NCBI GenBank assembly: GCA_963932465.1
Contig: OZ010796.1
Location: 78,935,292-78,999,291 of the forward strand
Direction: 5' to 3'
DNA length: 64,000 bases
Source of the DNA: Maratus speciosus
Lineage: Eukaryota > Arthropoda > Arachnida > Araneae > Salticidae
Made by a program: the position numbers and the translations under genes. Below the pieces are notes generated by a model, which did not search any database, was not told the DNA's origin, and saw nothing but the letters and a program-made list of their open reading frames with translations. Position 1 is the first letter of the stretch, and every line of letters starts with the position of its first letter. Positions 57,002-64,000 of this stretch are shown here, piece after piece.

Positions 57002-60000
57002 CTAAATCTTCCTACTTAGACCATCTGCATTTCCATGTAATTTTCCTGGCTTATGTGTAATTTCAAAATTTAATGGCTGCAAAAATAGAGCCCAACGTGT
57101 CAAACGAGAGTTTGTACCAACCATTTTCTTTAAGTACACTAATGGATTATGATCGGTTTGTATTTCAAATTTTTGCCCATCCAAATAATAATTTAACTTT
57201 TTAAATCCATATACTATAGCCGCTAATTCTCTTTCTATCGTGCTATAGTTTTGCTCCGCACGAGAAAATTTTTTGCTAAGATACAAAATTGGATGCTCTT
57301 CACCTGCAATAATTTGAGATAAAACAATTCCTGCCCCAAACAAACTCGCATCTATTTGCACAATGAATTTCTGCTTAAAATCAGGCGCATATAACACAGG
57401 ACTTTTCATTAATTTTAACTTTAATTCTTCAAATGCATTATTACACTTCTCGTCCCATATGATTTTTTCTTTTTTTATTTTCCCTTTTAAAGCATCTGTT
57501 AACGGCACTGCTATGGTAGCATAATTCTTTATGTACCTCGCGTAATACCCTACCATTCCCAGATATGCTCTTAGCTGTGTTTTCGTCGTCGGAATTGGAA
57601 AATCTTTAATAGCCTGCAATTTAGCTTCACTAGGAGACCTTTTTCCTGACCCAACTTCGTGTCCCAGAAATTTTACGTGATCTTGCGCGAGTTGGCATTT
57701 GGATGGTTTCACCGTTAGATTTGCTTCTTTTAACCGCTTAAGAACCGCTTCCACATCTTTTAAATGCTGTTCCCATGTCAAAGAAAATATAGCTATATCA
57801 TCGATATACGGAACCGCAAATGACTCTAACCCATATAAAACTATGGCAATCAATTTACAAAAATAATATGCTGAATTTAAAAGTCCCAACATCATGACTT
57901 TAGGTAAAAAGGTCCCAAATGGTGTTACAAAAGCCGCATATCTCTGAGCTTCTTCCGTGAGAGGAATCTGAAAATAACCTTTCGTCAGATCCATAACAGT
58001 AATAAAAGGCGCTGTACTCACTTTCTCAACAACCTCTTCAATGTTTGGCAAAGGGAAAAATTCAGTTCTGGTCTTTGCATTTAATTTCCTATAGTCCACA
58101 CAAGGGCGAGCGTCTTTACCCGCACTCTCAACTAAAATCATAGGCGAAGCATAATCTGATTGCCCGACCTCAATCACACCCAAATCTAAAAGCCTCCGAA
58201 TCTCTTCACGCATAATCTCTAATTGCCTCGGCGACATACGATATGGTTTTGATCTTACCGGCACATCATCCGTTAAAACAATGTCCATTTTAACTAACGG
58301 GGTACTCCCAGGGTCCGTAGAAAAAACTTTCATATGACGCTCAATCATTGTCCTGAAATCTCCTATTTGCTCTGTAGAAACACGTTTTTCCAAATTACTT
58401 TCTTTTACTAATTCCCAAAAGTCTAATTGAGTGGGATCCGCAATGGGATAAGGAATTTCCGCTTGATCCTCAATTTCCTCACACTCCTCATCAATCAACA
58501 AATTTACAAATTCAGGTATACTATAATATGGTTTAATTAAATTAACATGATAAATAGTAGACTTATTTCTCTTTTCCGGAATATCGATCGTATAATTAGT
58601 TTGAGATATTACGCTAGTAGTAGTTCCCGGTCCTATCCAATTAACCGCCATTTTATTTGGTTTCGAAGTAGCCAGAACTAACACTTTGTCTCCAACATTA
58701 AATTTTCTATACACCGCATTCTTATCATACCATTGTTTTCGTTTCTCCTGACACTCTTTCATTCTTTTACACGCTAATTCTTGACAATGTTTCAATCTAT
58801 TACTTAAGTTCAAAATATAGTCCACTACATTCTGATTTACCGTCTCCTTTTCCATCCAATTTTCATATACAAGAGTATGTGGCATTCGTAAATTCTTACC
58901 ATGTACAAGCTCAGCAGGGCTAAATCCCGTGCTTTCATGACTTACAGTCCTCAAAGCAAATAAAGCCATTGGCAAGACTGCTTCCCAATCTTTTCCTGCC
59001 TCCAAACATAATGTCTTTATAACCTTTTTTAAACTACCATGCATCCGTTCAACGCTATTCGATTCTGGGTGGCAAACTGAACTATGTACAACCTTAATAC
59101 CAAACCTATCAAAAAATTCTGATGCCAACTCACTTGTAAATGACCTACCCAAATCACATTGTACCTCTTTTGGATAACCAGTCCTAGAAAATATTTGTAT
59201 TAGCCCCTCAATCACTGACGGAGAAGTTAAATCTTCTACTGGAATCGCATCTGGATATTTTGACGCAACACAAATTGAAGTAATCAAGTATCTATTATTT
59301 TTCTCGCTTAAACTCAAAGGGCCTACACCATCAATATTTATCCTGGAGAAAACTTCTGAAATTATCGGCACGAGCTTCAAGGGAGCTTTCTTTTTATCTC
59401 TATTTTTACCAACCTTTTGACACAGATCGCAAGTTCTTACAAATGCCTCAATTTCCTTGTAACAATTTGGCCAAAAATAGCATTTAATTACCCTATCTTT
59501 TGTTTTAGTTGCCCCTAAATGTCCCGCAACTTCCTCATGACACATCTTCATTATTTTCTCTCTAAATTCTAATGGCAAACATAATTGTAATTTCTCATCC
59601 CCACTATTTGAATGTGAAACTCTTACTAATTTATTTCCCATTATTTTAAATTCCTTTTCTTCTACATTATTTGCCTTTTCCCATAATGTTTTTAAAGATA
59701 AGCACTGTTTCTGAGCTAAGCTGAAATCTTTCGCTGTAATTTTATTCAATCCCACATTATCTTTCACCTCCCATTTCGGTAATAACATAAGATCTTCGAT
59801 TTGACTTTCATCCTGTCTATTCTCATCCATTTGAACTACCTGCGTTTCTTTGTTCTGTGAGCAATCCCCAATTTTATCTACCCTACATGGTTGCTCTTCT
59901 AACTTTGCCTGATCAACAAACGACATTTCCTTATCAACATCCCGTTGCTCCATTCCTTTTTTTAAAGAATTCGTCTTACTACGGGTAACCACCATATTTA

Positions 60001-61474
60001 TAGGAACACCACTTCCTTTATTTTGCTCAATAAGCTCCGCAGTTTTATTACCTAAGAGATAGTAACCTTGCTCCGACTCCGATGGTTTAATCACCGCCTT
60101 AGTGGTGATGCAACCAAAATCCCCTTTTATAGTCACCCATGCTAATGGTAAACATTTACATTCATTATCAAGAGGTTGACGTACCCAAGTTATATCTCCA
60201 GTAAAATCCTCTGTTTTAACCCAATTTCTATCGCATAGATCAATCCCTGCTCCCGTGTCCCTCAAATAGTGTCTTTCAACCCCGTTTATTAGAGCTTTTT
60301 TTAGATAAGGTTTAAAACAATCCCCTAAATCAACATCATTACCTAAATGATTAACTGTATTGAACTCATTTTTCTTTTTTAACCATTCCGCACAATCTGG
60401 TTTTATGTGCCCTGGTTGATTACAAAAAAAACACCTAATCTGCCTTTTCCTCTCAAAACCCTGGTCTTGTTTAAGTTTATCATTTTTAAATTTTTCCGTT
60501 TTATTCTCTAACTCCGATTTAGCTTTTACTTCACCCCTAATTTTCGGATTTAAATTGCTTCTTTGCATCTCTGAATAAGGTTTTTTTTCCCAAGATTTTT
60601 TTTCTGATTTCCTGAAACTACTTCTAATACTCTCATATTTGTCACATTTATCAGCAAGTTTCGAAGCCTCTTTCATTTCATCCCATTCATCCATAAATTT
60701 TTCTTTTACTTCAAAAGGAACGCGTTTTTTTACTTGCTCTGTGAGCATGAGCTCTTTTAAAGACTCGAAATCCTTTATTTCTAATGATTCCAACCAATTA
60801 TCCAAATTACCTCTTAATTCATATACCAAGTCTACCCATAACGCTCCAGGTTTCCTTTGATGATTTTCAAACTTCTGTTTTAAAGCACCTGTTCCCAATC
60901 TAAAACGATTTAATAAAACTTTTTTTACATGTTGAAAATCATCTCCTAATTCTGCTGGTTGCTTCACTATAATTTCCGCGATATCTGATGGCAATAAGGG
61001 AATTAATTGGCTAACCATATCCTCCTGCGAAATTTTAGCTTTTTCCGCCTGTTTTTCAAAGATCATAAAGAAAAGAGTGATGTCAATTAATTTACAATCA
61101 AAACGTGGAACTAATTCTTTCAAATTAATTTTTGGATTCCTATGCGAACCTACATTCATATCACTAGACGAAAGACTAACAGTTTCCGAAGAATTTTGAA
61201 TTCTTAATTTTTCTAACTCAAATTGTCTTATTTTTTCGCGCTCTTCGTCTTCCCGTTCCAAAGCTAATTTTTCCCGTTCCATTTCTTTTCGTTCTGCATC
61301 CTCCTTAAGAATACATTCTAAATTCGATTTAGCAAAACTCTCATTATAATCCGATGCTGCTAAAATAGCCTGAATTATAGTTTTTTTCTTATCAGTTGCC
61401 GACACGTTGGTCTCAAATTCCTCTGCCAGCAAAAGCAAGATGTTTTTAGTATATTTCCCTAGAAATTCTTCCAT
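57002..61474 (-). CDS. gag-pol polyprotein, Gmr1-type gypsy element
   Basis: The frame opens at 61537, but the second Met (61474) precedes the conserved start MEEFLGKYTKN and is the likelier initiator; numbering here counts from 61537. Gag spans about 22-360, with a charged coiled coil (75-115) and a capsid-like helical region (140-300). A CCHC zinc knuckle lies at 369-382 (C369, C372, H377, C382) and the protease motif LRDTGA at 425-430. Integrase has an HHCC finger (H667, H673, C703, C706) and a D736, D795, E830 triad with 35-residue spacing, then a C-terminal beta domain (about 945-1003). RT covers about 1090-1270, with D1183 and YIDD at 1244-1247. RNase H has D1396, an E near 1435-1437, D1462 and D1505. 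There is no stop or frameshift. RT motif B is odd: MMLGLLNSAYYF departs from the usual MPFGL..A.TF pattern, so activity is uncertain. Gag and pol share one frame, so no recoding is needed. Confidence 0.93.
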   Translation of the reverse strand: MEEFLGKYTKNILLLLAEEFETNVSATDKKKTIIQAILAASDYNESFAKSNLECILKEDAERKEMEREKLALEREDEEREKIRQFELEKLRIQNSSETVSLSSSDMNVGSHRNPKINLKELVPRFDCKLIDITLFFMIFEKQAEKAKISQEDMVSQLIPLLPSDIAEIIVKQPAELGDDFQHVKKVLLNRFRLGTGALKQKFENHQRKPGALWVDLVYELRGNLDNWLESLEIKDFESLKELMLTEQVKKRVPFEVKEKFMDEWDEMKEASKLADKCDKYESIRSSFRKSEKKSWEKKPYSEMQRSNLNPKIRGEVKAKSELENKTEKFKNDKLKQDQGFERKRQIRCFFCNQPGHIKPDCAEWLKKKNEFNTVNHLGNDVDLGDCFKPYLKKALINGVERHYLRDTGAGIDLCDRNWVKTEDFTGDITWVRQPLDNECKCLPLAWVTIKGDFGCITTKAVIKPSESEQGYYLLGNKTAELIEQNKGSGVPINMVVTRSKTNSLKKGMEQRDVDKEMSFVDQAKLEEQPCRVDKIGDCSQNKETQVVQMDENRQDESQIEDLMLLPKWEVKDNVGLNKITAKDFSLAQKQCLSLKTLWEKANNVEEKEFKIMGNKLVRVSHSNSGDEKLQLCLPLEFREKIMKMCHEEVAGHLGATKTKDRVIKCYFWPNCYKEIEAFVRTCDLCQKVGKNRDKKKAPLKLVPIISEVFSRINIDGVGPLSLSEKNNRYLITSICVASKYPDAIPVEDLTSPSVIEGLIQIFSRTGYPKEVQCDLGRSFTSELASEFFDRFGIKVVHSSVCHPESNSVERMHGSLKKVIKTLCLEAGKDWEAVLPMALFALRTVSHESTGFSPAELVHGKNLRMPHTLVYENWMEKETVNQNVVDYILNLSNRLKHCQELACKRMKECQEKRKQWYDKNAVYRKFNVGDKVLVLATSKPNKMAVNWIGPGTTTSVISQTNYTIDIPEKRNKSTIYHVNLIKPYYSIPEFVNLLIDEECEEIEDQAEIPYPIADPTQLDFWELVKESNLEKRVSTEQIGDFRTMIERHMKVFSTDPGSTPLVKMDIVLTDDVPVRSKPYRMSPRQLEIMREEIRRLLDLGVIEVGQSDYASPMILVESAGKDARPCVDYRKLNAKTRTEFFPLPNIEEVVEKVSTAPFITVMDLTKGYFQIPLTEEAQRYAAFVTPFGTFLPKVMMLGLLNSAYYFCKLIAIVLYGLESFAVPYIDDIAIFSLTWEQHLKDVEAVLKRLKEANLTVKPSKCQLAQDHVKFLGHEVGSGKRSPSEAKLQAIKDFPIPTTKTQLRAYLGMVGYYARYIKNYATIAVPLTDALKGKIKKEKIIWDEKCNNAFEELKLKLMKSPVLYAPDFKQKFIVQIDASLFGAGIVLSQIIAGEEHPILYLSKKFSRAEQNYSTIERELAAIVYGFKKLNYYLDGQKFEIQTDHNPLVYLKKMVGTNSRLTRWALFLQPLNFEITHKPGKLHGNADGLSRKI

Positions 61475-62510
61475 TGTTTTCCCCCAAAATATACTAATCA
61501 CAACAATACACAAATATATACAATTTGTAAAACACAATAAAAATTACAATAAGGAATAGAATTTTATCCTCTAGATATATTTCAATGCATAAAACAATAA
61601 TACAATTTTCCTACCGAAAATTTTCGTGCACTTGTTATATCCTTTAAAACTGAGTAAATCCTCAAAATTATTTTGATACCCACAGCACTATATAAATACA
61701 ATTTGTATAAAAACAACTAATCCTGCTATTTCCTACAGCATACCCATAAAATTTCAAATAACTTTATTGCTGTAATAAACAAAAGCTGTATATGCCCCAA
61801 CTTTATAACTAAAAGTTACATCCACAACTATGATTAATTTTAATGATTAATATTCTTTTATTAATCAACCGTAATTTACTATCCTCAAGTTAATTATGAA
61901 ATACATAAATATTAAATTTTCAAAACCAAATGAATTACCGTACAGACCATAAGAAACCCGTTTAATATAAAAATTCTAACTAAAAATTTCGATCCCAAAT
62001 TAATAGCTACCCTAGACTTTTTATCTATTAAACATATACAAATTACCAAGAACAGACATATACAATATTAAATCCTAACAGACCTCTCTGGAAAATTTCA
62101 TAAAAGGGCTTACCTTCAAATGTAGACCTTTCTCCACACTGCTCCAAGGCTTTCCTGCACTTTTTTTTTTCAGGTACTGCCGTATCTCCGGATCTAACTT
62201 GATTTCCGCCGGGAAATTTACACACAAGCTGTCTCCATGGATTCCTAAGGGCGATCGATGAAATAGTCTACTATCCACTGCACTGGATGTTTACTGAAGA
62301 AATTTTCTATATCGTCGAATCCTTAGTCCTTGTTACATACCAGCTAACATATTCGACACTCCAGATTTCACAGTTCCTCACCGGATACACTTGAAAATCT
62401 TTCTCGTCAAACACAAGATTTCATCGCCGACTGTCCTTGTTTCTACACAGTTTCCTTCTGTACATCAAGTTCACGTGGGTCCAGTCTAATTTATGCTAGA
62501 CCTAATTAAT
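61475..62510 (-). other. Long 5' leader of the retrotransposon
   Basis: About 1.04 kb lies between the primer-binding site and the likely start codon. It is AT-rich on the gag side and more balanced on the LTR side. It has short frames only and probably contains packaging or translation signals that cannot be defined by eye. Confidence 0.5.
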
Positions 62511-62526
62511 CCGTAAGCTGCCACCA
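62511..62526 (-). promoter_or_regulatory. Candidate tRNA primer-binding site
   Basis: The minus strand reads TGGTGGCAGCTTACGG, 16 bases inside the 5' LTR. TGG complements a tRNA CCA end. TGGTGGCAGC is a start I recall from other gypsy elements. The tRNA species was not determined. Confidence 0.6.
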
Positions 62527-62542
62527 TTTATAATACTATAGC

Positions 62543-63059
62543 TGTGATGTAGTGGGCCAGAGCTTTTTGGTTCACTAAACTCTTGTGAGATGATCGTTGA
62601 AAAATAATACATGTTTCTTACCAAAGTTCTTTATTAGAACAACTAAAATAGATTTGAAAAATGTAATAACAAACTTTACCATTCATAGGTAGACACTCTC
62701 ACTTTTTATTAACAGTTCTATACTTCTCATAGCCAACCTGAGTAAAAACGATTTTTACTCGCATCTCTTCCGTTGTTAAAAAAACACCTCACTTCATCAG
62801 TGTCACCCAGTCTACTCTCAGCCTCCACACTAGCTTCTGCATGAGTCTCTTTTTACTTTCACTTTAGGGACGAATTCCCACACATTGTCCAGCCACCCCT
62901 ATTTCTTGGAAAAATTGAAATACCCTGTTGAGCAGATCCCAAGGGCAAAAGTATGCCAGGAATTTCCCCTGCATGCCTTTACACAAAAGACCATTGTCCT
63001 CCTCGGAAATGCCTGTTGCTTTCCCCGTCGAAAATGTGTGGCGAAGGTACGATATCACA
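62543..63059 (-). repeat. 5' LTR
   Basis: 517 bp, the same as 56034-56550 except for one base. It should carry the promoter. No unambiguous TATA box was assigned. Confidence 0.95.
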
Positions 63060-63063
63060 ATAT

Positions 63064-64000
63064 TTATTTACATGTAGTTTTAACAGTTGTTGTAGGTATG
63101 AATAGACTTTATAGTTTTTAATTTTATATCTTTTATTCAGAATAGTAAAAACCCCTTTTTATAATTGGTTATGGTTATATTTTACTTGCTTATTATACAT
63201 AGTTTGATTTCCAGAAATTTAGTGCATGGATACTTTAGTAATAGACTGCAATTTCTTCGTTTTTTTTTTTTTCTTTTGCATCCGATTATTCTGAAGATAT
63301 TTAAATAAACGTTCGGTTTCATTTTCAGCTGTTTATTGTTGACTTTTAGTACTAATTTCAAAGATGCTCACTTTTCAGCTTTTTGTTAACATTAGATTCT
63401 TAATATTAATTTTTGTTTTTGTTTAATTGTGAAATTTTGGCAGTTAAATGACACATAAATTACTATTAAAAATTGTTAAGTGAGAAGTATAAAAGTTGGC
63501 AGCCATGTAATAGTACAGCATCTAAAATAAGCATAGTTGCCAACCTTTGGATTTTTTTCAGTTCAAACAAATGTTTTTAACCAGAAAAATTACTTAATAA
63601 AATATGTCTTGTTTGTGTGTGGTATTTATTTAAGTTCATTTATTAAGTATAAGTTGCGTTTTAAAATATGTTTATTTGATCTGGGAAAAAAAAAAGCAAA
63701 AAAAAAAAAAAAAAAAAACATATCTTTGGAAGCTATGAACGAGCAAAAAGTTCGATTTTAATCCTTCATATTCGTTTTTTTTTAAACATCAAACTAGTGT
63801 TCCCTCTAGGCCTTTTTTTTAGAGCTCAGCACACTGCCTTTTTGTAAAAAGCAGAATGCATACCAGTGTTAGGGTTCGGTATTATATAAAAAAAATTGTT
63901 TGTTTTATAAAAAATTGATGTTTTATAAAAAAAAAAAAAAAAAAAATTAAGCGGGCCTATTTGCCCGATATAAAATTTTGAGCGATGCCGATAAAATACA
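63064..64000. other. AT-rich flank, no gene
   Basis: Poly-T (63260), poly-A (63700 and 63930) and no recognisable coding or inverted repeat. Sequence left of 56030 and right of 63063 would have been contiguous before the LTR element inserted. Confidence 0.5.

Larger units (their letters stand above)
56034..63059 (-). mobile_element. Complete Ty3/gypsy-type LTR retrotransposon with integrase before RT (Gmr1-like)
   Basis: A 7026-bp element with two 517-bp LTRs, TG..CA ends, a 4-bp duplication ATAT (56030-56033 and 63060-63063), a primer-binding site, a purine tract and one intact 1511-codon frame. LTR identity (one difference in 517) means insertion was very recent. The domain order gag, protease, integrase, RT, RNase H is copia-like, while the RT and integrase are gypsy-like, which defines the Gmr1-type group. 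No envelope frame is present. Confidence 0.93.

Noticed and set aside
60639..60860. 73-codon plus-strand frame within gag
   Set aside because: A shadow of the 1511-codon minus-strand gag-pol frame.
57002..63059. Endogenous retrovirus with envelope
   Set aside because: About 450 bases separate the pol stop from the 3' LTR, with no envelope-sized frame. It is a retrotransposon without env.

Overview
The window is strongly AT-rich eukaryotic DNA with long homopolymer and microsatellite tracts, almost no intact host coding sequence, and many transposable elements, several inserted into one another. An invertebrate is certain. A chelicerate, probably a spider, is the best guess. It rests on a permuted Penelope-like element (GIY-YIG before RT) with an in-frame UGA, since such elements are known to encode selenoproteins in spiders and clams, and on a short dispersed repeat near 19.1 kb that I recall from spider genomes. 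Neither was checked against a database.

Region by region: 0-3.3 kb holds hairpins, a foldback and short tandem repeats. 3.7-10.1 kb has two copies of a TA-flanked inverted-repeat transposon, one carrying a 490-bp near-perfect copied patch. 10.7-12.9 kb has pyrimidine-rich arrays and dispersed repeats. 13.3-15.7 kb is the Penelope-like (Naiad-type) element on the minus strand. 15.8-31.6 kb has inverted-repeat transposons, 140- and 172-bp arrays and two large palindromes (20.96-22.91 kb and 29.45-31.59 kb). 33-35 kb has palindrome clusters, including one built on a tRNA T-arm sequence. 36.8-44.0 kb is a pogo-like transposon containing a palindromic 8-bp-TSD (hAT-like) element, which itself contains a solo-LTR-like insert, plus a decayed Tc1-like element. 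44.0-47.1 kb is a mariner-family element interrupted by a 173-bp array element.

The host signal is at 48.0-54.8 kb. One exon encodes the start of a cGAS-like nucleotidyltransferase domain (GS motif and E-x-D catalytic pair), between clear splice sites. A second, phase-compatible exon-like block encodes a Lys/Asn-rich repeat protein broken by three frameshifts. A cGAS-like receptor would make a cyclic-dinucleotide second messenger in innate immunity, but only part of its catalytic core is visible here.

56.0-63.1 kb is a complete, very young Ty3/gypsy-family LTR retrotransposon on the minus strand. It has 517-bp LTRs differing at one base, a 4-bp target duplication and one 1511-codon gag-pol frame. 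Its integrase precedes reverse transcriptase, the unusual order of Gmr1-type elements. No confident tRNA, rRNA or CRISPR was found.
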